From the NCBI GenBank assembly GCA_028554795.2, contig JAPYKE020000037.1:4887501-4951500 (forward strand): DNA of 64,000 nt. The letters run 5' to 3'. Position 1 is the stretch's first letter. Each line of letters opens with the position of its first letter. The DNA is from Sinohyriopsis cumingii. Taxonomy: Eukaryota; Mollusca; Bivalvia; Unionida; Unionidae. Of the stretch, positions 1 through 15,339 are shown piece after piece. The notes under the pieces were generated by a model. It saw nothing but the letters and a program-made list of their open reading frames with translations, searched no databases and was not told the origin of the DNA. A program made the translations under genes and the position numbers.

Positions 1-3000
1 TTAATTGAATAGAAGTTGGTAGGATTTTACATGTTCGTCTACATGACAATCTGACCAGTTGTATGCGGCATTACTTTAATTTTATTTTCCATCCTGAGCT
101 TTACTCTTGTACAGTTACAACACACACGCAAACACACTAGCACACACTTACAGGTATACTCTCAAATATTTTACAAAAGAACCTCTCATTTACAACTTCA
201 ATGGTGTTTTACATTGCCTGTTTATTCCTTTATTGCACAAAAAGAAAAGAAAAACTACCAAGTAAAACACACAATTAATAAAAAAAGTCCACTTTTGCTA
301 AACCTCATCAGTTCTGTTATTCTCTTTATTTATATATTTTGTCCAGCCTTTTCTACTTTTCTACGATAAACACTATGTTTATAATAGGCGATATTTTGGA
401 ATTGTTTGTGCACATCATAAGCTGTATATAACATATTTTGCAAGCAGGATTATTACGTTGGCAAGATAATAAAAGTTTGTACTTCCTACAATAATATGTT
501 TTCGTTTTAATCTCGGTCATAAGTACTATGTTTATCCTGCAGAGATATAATGAATGCATTAATGTGTTTCACCCAGCAAAAAATATATATTCTTTACAAA
601 TAGGAAGTATGTATACCCCTAGCATTCATTGATTAAATGTTAATCTGGGTGTCCATTGCTAGTTCATTATTTGAGTTGAAGTATAGAAGATTTAATATAT
701 AAAAATGCATTACACAATCACTATCATAAGCAGAAATCGCTTGCGCCTTGGGATATACTCTTAATCAACCACAACATGTCTAAGAACTGATTAGTGTAGT
801 ACAATGTCATGCAACACTGGGTACATGTATAATGTTACCCAAAATAAAGAAACATACAATCTGTTGTACACTAGGGTGTTGATATACTTATATCTTCACT
901 GATTCAGTTTTCGCTTCCAACTATTTTCTTTTGCTCACGATTTTAATTTACACTTCTTACATTAGATCGACTTTAAATGTATTGGGCAGCTAGGATGCTA
1001 GTTCAGATACCTAACTCCTCTCTGGTCATTAATGAATTAATGACAGTTTTTTTTTCTTCTCGAGAACGTCCTTCTGGAATATGGCAACACTAGTCACATC
1101 TCCACTAACCATGTCACTAGAGTTTGCAGCTGACCTAGTTGACAGCTTAATTTTACTTTTGTTATTTGCATTGCTCATTTTGCACAATAATCTGGACAAG
1201 TTCAGAGTGATCTGTTGAGTTAATGCATGGACTTCAATGGCAGTGTGTAGTAAGTAATGTAATTTGTACTTGGAAGACCGTGTGAACTGATACAAATTAT
1301 ACGCAGAAGAAATAGAAAGTTCACATTCAGATTTGAACAATGCACACATTTTAAAAAAGACATCATCCAAAGACAGTCGAAAAATATGTGAAATAATACA
1401 AGGTTCGCATAAAACATTATTCTGAAAATGAATCACTCCATTACACTGTTACAATGTAAACATCATCAACATCATAGAGAGAATTTGCTAACTACCTACC
1501 TTGCATTTTGATTCCAAGTGATTTTGGAGTTGTTATAGTCAAATATAATTGGTAATAATACGCATAATGTTTACGGATTTGTTAATCAGAGATAAGTGTG
1601 ATACGATTGCAAGATAGGTTCACTTTGACGTATTTGTTTACCGGAATTATGTTGTATTGGCACTGACTCGCCTGAAGCAATATAAAGTAAGAGAGTTCAT
1701 TTATACAGAAATTAGAAAATGTTCCTTACATGATGCTTTCGACTTACGTGCACGTAACTTTTACATGGATCATATTTGTAATCTTTGCCTCGAACATAAG
1801 CAGTATAATTGTGTGTTAAGTCACTTGAGGCAAATAAATCATCATTCTAACTTTAAATCTTAATTCTCATCCCTGGAGATAAATATAATTGTTAAAAGCC
1901 AACAATGTACCCAAGACGATTATGTTCTTAAACAGTACGATTTCTGGCTGAGCCACAAATCCTCTCAGATTTTAAACTCAACACTTTCCCATTGCATCAC
2001 TTTCAGATGGAAAAAGAACATGAACAACTTTAACATTCTGGTTGATGAAAAAAATGCATCTAAAGAAATAAACAAAGCCTAGAAAATTCATAATTATATT
2101 TAATTTTAGTCTGTGTGAGGTATTTCTTGAGCTTTATTCCAATTAATGTCTGAACCAAATTTTACACTTAAAAAAGTAGAGTACATAAAGAAGAAATAGA
2201 ATAAAATATTTTGTACAGTTTATTGCAATTTGTAAAATAGGTCTAGATTGAATGCCAGCGTAGTAACGTTTAAGCGCATAGGATTAATTAACAAACACCA
2301 CACACATCAAAACTAGACGGGCTATGCTTTTCAACTACAAATGATGTGCTATGTGTGTTTTGCAATAAATGAATCACACATCAAGCAACTAAGTTTATCA
2401 AAATATGTATTTCTAGTAGGCAGGTACATAGTTTTAGACGAAAGAGAAACTTGTTTAGGAAAGGCGGTATATAATGGTTTAGAATATCTTATTTAAAATC
2501 TCCACAATAATATGAACTTTTACTTTTGGGATTGTTTCTCTAGTTGTTCTTGCTGTGGCGTCTTTTTCAAAACCTATTTTTACTATATGCTATATATGTT
2601 ATGTTCAACCATTGAAACATGTTGTTTTCTTGAAAGTCATAAGATGCTCAAGAAAGCAAACGATGTTTGGTATCAACACCGTCAGTCGTAGAGACATATT
2701 TGTAATCATATATCATATTTTATGTTGTTTTACTCCACATTTAAATTCCCCGCTCTTGCTGAGTGGAACAGACGAAAATTCAGATTTTGCAGTTGCGAAA
2801 TTTACAATGCTGCAAACGATCCAATACATCATATTATGTTGGATCAAGGACTATAATAAAAAAATCTGTCTTACTTAATGTTAATAAATGACCACAACAA
2901 TCTATTTTTACCTTAATTCCATAATCCAAGATTTATAAAGGCATCTACTGAGCAAAACTCAGCTGCAGATTTGTAAACATGAAACATTATTCTATTTTCC

Positions 3001-6000
3001 TTTGGCAGATCAATAACACAAACTTTCTTCAATGGCCACTACTCATATTTCTGAGTGGCATTGTAAAGAGCTATAACTATGAAGTCTTAATGACAATCAT
3101 CAAACGACAACTATTACCTAAATCTCCAAATAATAAAATAAATTAGTAAGAAGACTTTTTCAAATCCTCTTCACTTATTCACGAAGTGTGTCATTACCTT
3201 ATACATAGCTATATATATCTGGCGAAATATTCGATAGAAAGAACAGGATAAACGCTAGACAGGCTGTAATTCTTACAACCTGCTGAACGGGATATAAGCA
3301 GTTACATATCTGCCATCGGGTCTCATATAAAAGAATTAAACACACGAACACTGGCCTAACGATATAAGCATAATTTGGTGGATTTAAATTGTTATTAGGA
3401 ATTCTGAAGATACAATTACGGCTAACGATGCTAGTTTGTCACACTTGCACCATATACATAAAATTAGACATAATAGTTTATCACAGTTGCGAATATAAAA
3501 AATGAAGTCACATAAGAAACAAAATCTAAACGAACGACGAAAATAAAGCAAGATAAACATGAATGATTGTATGGTTTGGTCTATAACAACCTCCTTCGAT
3601 TGGTATTTACCGATTTCTCTGACACGATTAAACAACTAACAAGACCATTACCTGGTGAACTCTTCAAGATGTGCTCACTTCTCAAATCAGAGAACTTAAA
3701 GCAAGCACCATGGGGTTTACATATATAGAGGTACTTAATAGTGTATGTGTGTTACAATGAAGTATTTACGAGTTAGTTAAAAGGGGGAAAGTATTAAGCA
3801 AAGACCGTATAGAATAAAAACCAAAACGTTACAACACTATAAAGAACACATTCTATTAAACAACAAAATTAATAAATTAAGGTAAGGTGTTTGACGTGGA
3901 TCACCGCATGTGTCTTAATGTTTACCTAAATAGTTCATCAATAGAGGGATTGAGAACGAAGTACAAACACGCAAAATCAAAGACACACACACAAAAGATA
4001 ACAACTAAAAATCAGATCAAATTCGTTCGATTATTTAACTGAACGATTTGGCGAACAAGATAGGTTTGTTTGCTAAAAAAATACATGAGTTAAATCAATT
4101 TATTTTCTTTTTCAATACGTATTGATGTTGTTTCTGAGAAGAAAAACAACCCTGACATATTGGTTTTTACAGTCTTCTGATGGGGAAATAACATTTGGTT
4201 CTATTTTTATTCCCGCTATAATGAGTGTTAGTGTTCATATGAGTATTGCGAATCTGAAATTACAGAGAGAACAAGCTTTGAGGTTTAGCCGATTAAAACA
4301 TGACAAATAACAACATGTGGGAAATATATAAAGAGCTAAAAACACCACTAGGTGATTTATTATAACTTGAAGCAACGTTGTTTTACAAGCAGAAACATAC
4401 ACATAGTACACAATGTAAACAAATTATTCAAGTGCCAATACTTTTAGAATGCCATTTGAATTCCAGACACTAATACATCATTTTCCATATCATCACGTGT
4501 TCTTCCGAATGAGGTTAGATTGGCAATATCATATATGACATTATTTGAAGCCATAAAAAGCGCAAGCCAAGATTTTGAATCATAATATATTGCATTACAG
4601 TACGATAAAATCATTGACAATGCTTAAGATGGTAAATTTAAAAATATATCGATACAATACTATGCAATGACTTACAATGGCTGCTTCTGGTTAAGAAAAG
4701 GATATAAAAGTCATTAAAGTACCATCTTTGCACTGTAGTCACTCAACTCACAATGCAAAGACAAATTAAAATGGTTCATGGCATCAATGAAGAACTTCTT
4801 CCCTTATTCCTGATCAAATAGGGCTTAAATGAAACTTTTATATTGGTGTGAATGTAGCTTTAGTAAACCATTAAATGGATAAACGCATTCGTATTTTTTA
4901 TTTATACGTGATAAATATAAGTTTTTGTTTCAAAGTTAGGCTAAAGTACTGCATGGATGTTGTTTATATTTCAATGTTCAATGAATTATGCGAGGCAATA
5001 CTTTACTTTTTATATTTGTTACTGTTGCCTGAAAAAATAGTTTGTTGTTGAAAATTTTGAATTTACAGATGATAATGTATACTGCCTCATACGTATTCTT
5101 AATTCAGATCACTAGTTAAATTATGGATTATTTTGAGAATGTTTCTTCGCTTATTTTCCTTAATAAAATATAGGACACGTTTCTAGACCGACTTAGCATA
5201 GTTGCATACCTTACGCATTATATTTACTGAGTTACAATGCGGTAAAAATTTACTTGTTCCTTTTTACTTTACCATCCTGAGAAACATCAATGATTGGAAC
5301 GTTACATTAGACAAATGCATGGTTTTCCTTGTCGATTACTGTTGCATTTAACAAAGATTAGTTTCATGATTGAGTTGCTGCTCTTTTGTATCAATTCTTT
5401 ACTATGTTTTCTTTAAAGTTATTCATCTCTGTTCGATCTGGAAATACGACATGCTAAAACAAAAAGAACTTGCTTGTAGCTTGGTTATTATGCAATTTTC
5501 ACTTAATAATGTTCCAACAGAAAGTATGAGACGATTTTTATCGAAGGATTAAACAGTTTAAGTGTTATTGCTTTACATCAAATATTTCACTGGGGAAAAT
5601 GGTTTGAGTTACTATTAATGTACTCCAGACATATAGTTCGCCAGTGGATAGGTGAATTTTATCAATGAATTTGAACTCTTTTAACTTAAGTCTTCGCTGA
5701 GTTTTCCATGGGAATGTTTGACAGTGTGACGTATGTATTTTAAATTATTTTACATATGTATCAACTAGGCATAACTCTAATACTATTATTTATGTAGAAA
5801 GGTTTCCTAAAGTTTCGAGCGAAACGTTTTCATCGTCAGGGTGAAAGAACAATTTAAATATGCAAAAACAAACCCTTAACGTACAGTACAAATAATTCGA
5901 GACTCTTAAATAATATGACTACAGGAAATTTACTCCAAAATGAATAACAGCACAATGTTTAGCAAATCTAATTGATAAGCTGGTTTTTTTATCTATCGAA

Positions 6001-6229
6001 TTGCTAACCAGTAAGTTTTGACCTAATTTTAAGTTGTGAGCAAAGGGCGGAAACACGCTCGGCATGAGGTTAACGCTGTCAATTGGATTGTATAAATAAG
6101 TTTATCTCCAGCTGAATTACTGGCATTATCATGACTTTTGATTCATTGTGAAGATAATTCCAGTTCTCGAACTTCTGAATGATTTGGTCTGGGGCATATG
6201 TTTCCAAATTAAGCACTGCTTGTCTTTGC
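1..6229. other. AT-rich non-coding stretch, probably intron of gene A
   Basis: No convincing exon, RNA gene or mobile element was found on either strand. The open frames here (such as 4122-4310 and 5370-5552 plus, 1029-1436 minus) have no recognisable domain and look like chance frames. Because the first visible exon of gene A starts at 6440, this stretch is likely its intron. In paralogous gene B the matching intron is about 6.8 kb, so the preceding exon of gene A would fall left of the window. Confidence 0.5.
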
Positions 6230-6439
6230 AACGGTATGTGCCTGCATCTTAGGTCTAGCTTGTAGGTTTGAGGGGCAAATATAGTTGGTTACCAGTGTAA
6301 TAGTTCGTTTCCAGAGCTGCGTTCAATGATCTGATGCCATTAATACCACATTAAACGATTTAGCCTAGTGAGCTTGGTTGATCACGTAACCCCATACACC
6401 TCGATGTACAATTGTTTGTTTGTTTTGTTGTTCATAAAG

Positions 6440-6550
6440 GTACTGCCTGGAAGGATTTGTCGGTTCATGTATTGCACGCATCCTACGACATCCAAATGCA
6501 TGGATGTATATTTTAATGCAGCTCCTGGAACAACGTGTGGAATAAATATG
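6440..6550 (+). CDS. Gene A penultimate exon: Cys-rich domain of an M12B (ADAMTS-like) metalloprotease
   Basis: This 111-nt exon has a TTCATAAAG acceptor, a GTAATC donor and phase 0 at both ends. It encodes 37 residues with four cysteines in the ADAMTS-like arrangement: CRFMYC, then a Cys ten bases of protein later near TSKC, then AAPGTTCG. In this family the segment forms part of the disintegrin-like/Cys-rich module that follows the zinc protease domain and helps select substrate in the secreted or extracellular enzyme. Its best support is internal: an exon of exactly the same length, phase and cysteine pattern lies at 37497-37607 on the minus strand, with homologous flanking intron. Of 37 residues, 22 are identical, including every cysteine. 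The catalytic exons of this gene are not in the window, so activity cannot be judged. A pseudogene is not excluded, but the frame is intact. Confidence 0.85.
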
Positions 6551-6941
6551 GTAATCTATGTCTCTGTCTTTCTGTGTGTCTCTCTTACTCCCTCTGTTTC
6601 TATCTCTGTCTCTTTCACTGTATGCTTGTCTTCCTCTCTCTGCTAAGACTTATGAAGAGCATCATGGTCCGATATCTAATCAGATTATAATTTGTAAAAA
6701 AATGGCTATGACATAATTTCTAACAATTAAATTCTATTTGGTTTTATAAGAAACCATTTAATGTCTTGTACCTTAATTCCAAGTAAAATAGTCATGTAAT
6801 AAGCAGTATGTACTAATTTGCGAATCAATGAAATTAAGAACCATATGTGTTTATTGCTTCGAAATCGGAAAGTTTGCTTTCCTTCCTTTCAAATATACAT
6901 AACTGATCGCTTTTTAAATATTTTGTTCTCTTTCTGTGCAG
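6551..6941 (+). other. Last intron of gene A
   Basis: A 391-nt intron with GT..AG ends (TTTCTGTGCAG acceptor). Its first 100 bases are a pyrimidine-rich CTCTGTCT stretch. The matching intron of gene B (37496-37105, minus strand) has the same pyrimidine stretch and almost the same length, so the two introns descend from one ancestor. Confidence 0.8.
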
Positions 6942-6983
6942 TGGTGTCAACAAGGATTGTGTATTAAGAAAGGTCTGAAATAA
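6942..6983 (+). CDS. Gene A terminal exon: end of Cys-rich domain with stop
   Basis: The exon starts phase 0 directly after the preceding acceptor and encodes a 13-residue tail beginning WCQQGLC, then TAA. Joined in frame to the previous exon this gives the CG..xWC..G.C signature that closes the ADAMTS Cys-rich subdomain. The stop sits at the same codon as in gene B, where it is TAG, which argues that it is the true C-terminus and not decay. Canonical ADAMTS enzymes continue into a spacer and thrombospondin repeats; nothing like that is seen here, so the protein is of the short type found in some invertebrate secreted M12B proteases. In both copies the stop codon is followed at once by GTGAGT. 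Confidence 0.8.
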   Translation, partial: WCQQGLCIKKGLK

Positions 6984-7185
6984 GTGAGTACATCCTTTAA
7001 GTTTGTATCCAATGTTACAATAGTTTGCCTGCCGGATTCGTCATTAGAAGGATGCATAATAAAATCCAGCTCAGATCAAGAGCGGCCGGTAGTCACGGTG
7101 TTTCCCTTGAGCTGGCACTCCAGTTGTCTCTATAACATGTGCATATTTTGATGGTACAATAAACATGAAACAAATGCAAAAGAAC
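6984..7185 (+). other. Gene A 3' UTR with polyadenylation signal
   Basis: The sequence after the stop stays alignable with the region after the stop of gene B. A canonical AATAAA is at 7158-7163, and gene B has AATAAA in the equivalent position (36885-36880, minus). The transcript probably ends 10-30 bases after 7163. Confidence 0.65.
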
Positions 7186-7784
7186 ACTTCAGATTTATTT
7201 TAAACTTTAATTCATGCATTGCGATATATTCAAATTTTAAGTACATTGGTTATTATGTTACAATGAAGTTGGTAATGACGATGTGGTTGAAAATGATGAT
7301 GACAACGATCATTATAATTAATATATGCATTTGACTATTTCATATATATGAACCCAGTTGATTCGAGGTGACAATAAATTAAATCAATCCCTTGTATTTT
7401 CCAGGTCCATATCGCAGCCTTCCAATCTCAGCCAAGATTGAAACTGAAAACTGTTCAGGGCTTCCGAGTACATGAAAGGATATTAAAACTTCTTTTGTAT
7501 TTTGTCACTGACAAGTTATGTCAGATCACTTTTATGAATTCCATATATTTATCCCAGTAAACTAATTAATAACGTAACAACCTTGTAAATGTCATCAATT
7601 GCACCCAACCAGGTATTCTTACATAATCCAGCATTCATGGTTGATTCAAAAGTCTGAATGGGGAAATTCTACATCGTTCTGTTCGTGTGTTTATGTATCG
7701 ATTACATGCCTCTCCACCTCTTATTCTTTGATATTTAAGTTACGTAACGCCCTGTTACCATGATACTGCTGTTAAAGTCAAGTT

Positions 7785-8035
7785 GTCTAGCGTAATGGAT
7801 CCATTTTGGTGATTATTTGCTGATAGCATGTCAAGCGCGATGGATGCAATATGTTGATTATGTCACTGTTACATTTATTTCCTATCATAATGGATGCAAT
7901 ATTGTGGTTACTTCACTGATTCCTTCATACTGTTTAGTGTAATGAATCCAACGACGTTATTACTATGCTCAAAAAGTAAACGTGTCTAGTGCAATGACAA
8001 CGAGATGGTAATTACTTTACGGATGAATTCTTGAT
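7785..8035 (+). repeat. Degenerate ~50-bp minisatellite, 3' flank of gene A
   Basis: About five diverged units, each with a core like GTCTAGCGTAATGGATCCA followed by a TTATTAC-like segment. The same minisatellite lies inverted at 35805-36235, at a similar distance from the 3' end of gene B, so it was duplicated together with the gene. Confidence 0.7.
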
Positions 8036-8232
8036 AAACGAAGAAACTTAGAATCTTTTTGCATCAGATGTTAAAGACTATAGTTAATCTGCAGTTAACA
8101 GGTTGGACAAGACCAAGCTTAAAAGACATTTTCCAAAAGAGACCAGTTTTATATCACAAATTTATTTTTGAGAAAATCAATCGTCTTGAGTAGTTTGCAT
8201 CCATTATATCATTCAGGATGTGCTCTCTGAAT

Positions 8233-8235
<3 letters not shown>

Positions 8236-8313
<78 letters not shown>
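8236..8313. repeat. (TA)n microsatellite
   Basis: Uninterrupted TA dinucleotides, about 39 units, just downstream of the gene A minisatellite. A (TA)n tract lies in the matching position beyond gene B (35268-35395). Confidence 0.98.
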
Positions 8314-8318
<5 letters not shown>

Positions 8319-9436
8319 TGCCAGGAGAAACATATATTTCGATGTCTCCATTTCTCACTCAAAATTAAAACAATGTGGTTAGTCAATACCGTAGAAAAAT
8401 TAAAATATAAACAGCACTAAATGGTTCCAATGTTATGCATTATTTTACTTCCGAAATATTTCCAGTCACCTGAGACATACATGCAAAATTACTTATACAC
8501 TGTTGCATTGACCAGACTTTCATCAAATACCATTTTCACTAAATTCATTTTGTGTGATCTATTAAGCCAACATCTGGATAATCAATAAAGAAGAATACAA
8601 TATGTTGAAATATTTGTTTAAATGTACATAATTCAAAGATTATACATTATATATATGTATGTATCATTATGAAATACAAATTAAACTTCAGTGGTTACGA
8701 CCTTCCTTCAGTTGCCCCCTACTTCCAATCTGTCATTCATAATTTTGGTGAATAAATTCATAAACACCTTGATTGTTAACGTTTTGATACTGTTTATAAA
8801 CAACTACAGCAATCTTCTGTGCAATGGACAATTAACACGTTTTTCTCTTCCACATGCCAAATTAACAGAACTAAATGCAATATTAGAAAACTAATAATCG
8901 AAGTAATTTCCATAACAAATGCTTCACATCTAGATTAAGATAATGTGTGTCCGTTCCTCATTACCGTGTAGCCCTCATCCCACCAAGCACGGTGGCAGAT
9001 GTGTGGATGGAACCCAATATGTAACACTTTAGTAATAGTTTTACTGATGAATTCGTCAACTGTCAGAGTTATAATCCATTATTGCACATAGGGACTGGTA
9101 CAAACAACACTATGACAAGTATCAATACACACACCGATTTCAATCTCACCTCATTTAAAGTTTCTCAAATTGTGCGGACCTTTATCATTATAATGAATAT
9201 TTTCAATGTACGTCATCACACGGAGTCAGTGTCAATTCACATGCTATTGGAATAATGGAACATGCACCAGACACTATTAAGTATTCTCACTCATGCGATT
9301 TTGAAATCCAACTGTTTTGATTTATTTAATTTTCTTTTCTCAGTCTGATTGTCTCAGTCAGGTCGTCACTGTCATAGTGTCCATGCGCTGGAGCTCTTTC
9401 TAAAAGGAATAAACACTTTGCTGTCTTCTAATGAGC
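8314..9436. other. Non-coding stretch, nothing recognised
   Basis: AT-rich sequence without a supported gene. The short open frame at 8691-8894 (plus) has no recognisable domain. Confidence 0.5.
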
Positions 9437-9449
9437 CTCACCGATTTGT

Positions 9450-9720
9450 GGGTGCGTGTGTGATTTGGAGTGTTAACGTAGCTTGAACAATGTTCCAGTC
9501 ATATCGCTACGATGTCTGCTTTGTGGCAGTTTATAGTGAAGTCTAGCAACGGGGCATCATGCCGCAGACCAGTGATAATATTAACATCTTAATGCTGACG
9601 CCAAGCGAGACATCTGTTAGTACCATTTTTGTAAGTCTTTGGTATGAATCAGTCGGGGATCGAACCCACGACGTCCCGCATCCGAGCTGGACACTCTCAC
9701 AATTAGGCCACCGGAGAGGT
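9450..9720 (-). mobile_element. tRNA-Arg-like SINE, internally shortened copy
   Basis: On the minus strand this begins with a tRNA-like head: ACCTCTCCGGTGGCC (box A region) and GGGTTCGATCCCC (box B). It ends in the conserved tail containing CATCGTAGCGATATGACTGG and a short CA run. It matches the copies at 18901-19217 and 44786-45100 but lacks the middle segment with the conserved GTTAGGACTGG...GTGGGACAT stretch. It is flanked by an imperfect ~13-bp target-site duplication (9437-9449 and 9721-9733). The family resembles the tRNA-Arg-derived SINEs described from octopus; exact family naming needs a repeat library. Confidence 0.85.
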
Positions 9721-9733
9721 CTCATCGAGTTGG

Positions 9734-10415
9734 TATACAATAACAGCACATATATAACAATAAAACAACACACTCATATGGGCTTTCCATCTATAATAGC
9801 CCACCATACAAAACAATTTTGATAGACAAAAACATACACTTACATACGAAATCAAGATAATTTGGTATAATGTGATATTTGGTTGCACAAAACATAATGC
9901 ATTTTCTCTATATGTGACTCATTATATTTTGAGGTTAGCGTCATTAATTGTAGCTGAAAGTACATAATTCGTTTCGCAAGGATTTTGTAAAGCAAATTAG
10001 ATAGCTATAGCTACTTTTAAATGACACGATCCCAAAAATTATTAAGTTACATATATAAATAAATGTGCAATGAAGTGTGGGTTGAACTACAAAAACTAAT
10101 ACAAATTATGTGCCAGAAACACAGGCTATACACATCACTGGCTACATAAATCCAAAATATCTCACGGGCTACTTCAAATATGACAATAACCAGAAATGTG
10201 TTATGACAGAACTTCATTCTTCGAACTTAACAAACGCCCTTAATCCGACCCAAAATTGTTTGAACAAAACATTTTTTCCATGGCTTTATATTCCATATTA
10301 AATATAATGAGTAAAAAGGGTTTGTGCCTACCTTGCTTTGACTATAATTAGAACATGCGATATGTCTAATATAATTTGAGTTTTAAAATTCATGGAATTT
10401 AAGATGAGCTAGAGC
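9734..10415. other. Non-coding stretch, nothing recognised
   Basis: No supported gene or repeat. The short frames here are not conserved-looking. Confidence 0.5.
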
Positions 10416-10419
10416 TTGA

Positions 10420-10935
10420 CCTTCATCCAATTATTAGTCTTTCGAATTCTTCCTTTTTCCTCTATCCTCCTTTTCACTTATTTCCGCTTTGCTCTGATAT
10501 TCTTTATCTTTGTCCATTCTTCATTCATCGCTGTCTTTACTAAAATCAAAGACCTCTTGAAAGCTGTGCCTCCTTTCTCTATCTGTCTAACAGTATGTAG
10601 GACCAATATACGCAAGTCTCTATCTCTGAAAACATGGTTTACATTGACATTGCAATCCACAACATTCTTCTATTTGCCCAATATACAATGGTCTAATGTC
10701 ACGAACCCTTTCTTCATCAGCTTGTCCTCCTCCACCATTTGTCTGACAAGACTTCTAGCTCTTTTTAGGAATGACTCGTGTGTTGGCCTGCAGTATTTGA
10801 ATGGATAACTTCAATATGCTTCTATCTATTGTACAAGATATTCCACATCCACCATCCTATGCCAAGCTTCTTGTAAATCAAGAAAATGTAATGTCCTTGT
10901 TCGTGGACAAGCGTGTTCCTGTATATGCCTGAAGC
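10420..10935 (-). pseudogene. Probable LINE reverse-transcriptase remnant (degenerate)
   Basis: Read on the minus strand, this holds coding-like segments broken by stops and frame changes. Near 10900 is LHFLDLQEAWHRM, which resembles the F-D-x-E/x-K-A-F-D-R block of reverse transcriptases. Further on (10660-10478) an open frame contains HTVRQIEKGGTAFKRSL, which resembles the E-I-x-x-R-I-x-x-A-x-x-A-F block found after the polymerase core of RTE/BovB-like and related LINEs. The YxDD block between them is not visible, so an internal deletion is likely. The plus-strand frame at 10416-10808 is its shadow. A decayed host exon is the alternative; the identification is tentative. Confidence 0.4.
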
Positions 10936-14084
<3,149 letters not shown>

Positions 14085-14155
14085 ACACACACACAAACAC
14101 ATACACACACACACACATATACACAGACCAACCAACCAACCAACCAACCAACCAA
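14085..14155. repeat. Compound (CA)n-(ACCA)n microsatellite
   Basis: Interrupted CA repeats (14085-14124) are followed by about seven ACCA units (14127-14155). Confidence 0.95.
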
Positions 14156-14384
14156 TCAAATTAAATTGGTTTTTGTCCTAATGTAATCGATAGACGTTGA
14201 TAACATTATGACCAAGAACATCGAAGAGTATTTACGTAATATTCTTAGTTTAATGGTAAACATATCCACATATCACGCAGGTGTACCAGGATGGAATTCA
14301 GCAACCTACTTTTTATTTTTCTTTTTGATTATGTGTATTCAACGTTGAGTTATGAAAGAGTACTATGTTATTACCAAGCAGTGG

Positions 14385-14640
14385 CCTTAGCAAACGCGGG
14401 GCTGGATTTGGATTATTTTGGCGGGACCCCTGGATTTACGCGAGGAGCCTTCTGTGAGCACTGCATTTGGAAATAAACTTTTAAACAAGTATTATGCAAT
14501 ATCGAACTTAACATTTCTTCCATCGATTTAAAGTTACTTTCTCTCTATAGATATATTTTTAAAATTTACTAACGCGCGGGACACCTTGAATGCGGGGCCC
14601 CAATTGGGCCACATCGGTCCAATCGGCCAAAAAGCAGGCT
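14385..14640. other. Small GC- and CpG-richer patch
   Basis: Two short clusters, near 14395-14450 and 14573-14640, contain CpG and G/C-rich words such as GCGGGGCCCCAATTGGGCC inside otherwise AT-rich DNA. The second includes the near-palindrome GGGCCCAATTGGGCC. No gene start or RNA could be recognised; a transposon end is possible. Confidence 0.35.
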
Positions 14641-15339
14641 CTGTTACTACTACTATTTTCTATACAAATATCAAGAAAAACACAGCAGAAAATAAATGGT
14701 GATCAGCTGATATTATTCAGTAAGAAAGCTTCTACTTCAATGTATTATAAATTTTGCTAGCTAATACGTTCGAGCGGAACATAAAGTAAAACCAGCTTGT
14801 ATTGAGTGAATAACGGATATATTCCATCCACAAATGAAAAAAATGAAATATATCCAGTATTCATTCGATAGAAGCAAATACCCTCTATCGATAAACAGCA
14901 TACCTTTATTTTATATATATGATGTTAAATGGAGAAGATCTCTGAACTTTTTCCAAAGTTGTGTGGCAAGGTGACAACCCAAAAGATATATACTATCTTT
15001 AAACAATTTATTGATAAATAAATGATTTTTAAAAGTTTGATGAAAGTTTTAGACTTGGCTGAATACCATAGTTTCTAATGTAGTCGTCACCGTCCAATTC
15101 ATATACAGTTTTGCTAGCTGTTACAAAAATACACCATAATAGCAAGCGAAAGTTTGAATTTTATTTTCATCAGTACGTGTTCTGATCGCAGCCGTTTCAG
15201 GCATCCTGAAATACAAATTTGTATAATGCAGTCAAAACTGCAAAGAAATACAAGAACACTGAATTATTCGACCGTCAATTTAACTACGATTTACCTGTTA
15301 CCAAGTGAAGCTGGGCAAGATTGGGTCAGATCCTATAGC
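14641..15339. other. Non-coding stretch, nothing recognised
   Basis: AT-rich, without a supported gene. Confidence 0.5.

Noticed and set aside
8318-8345. Plus-strand MPGETYISM, similar to the MPGE..Y element of the gene B Cys-rich exon
   Set aside because: It is downstream of gene A's poly(A) signal, has no following Gln-Cys and no splice context; a chance match.
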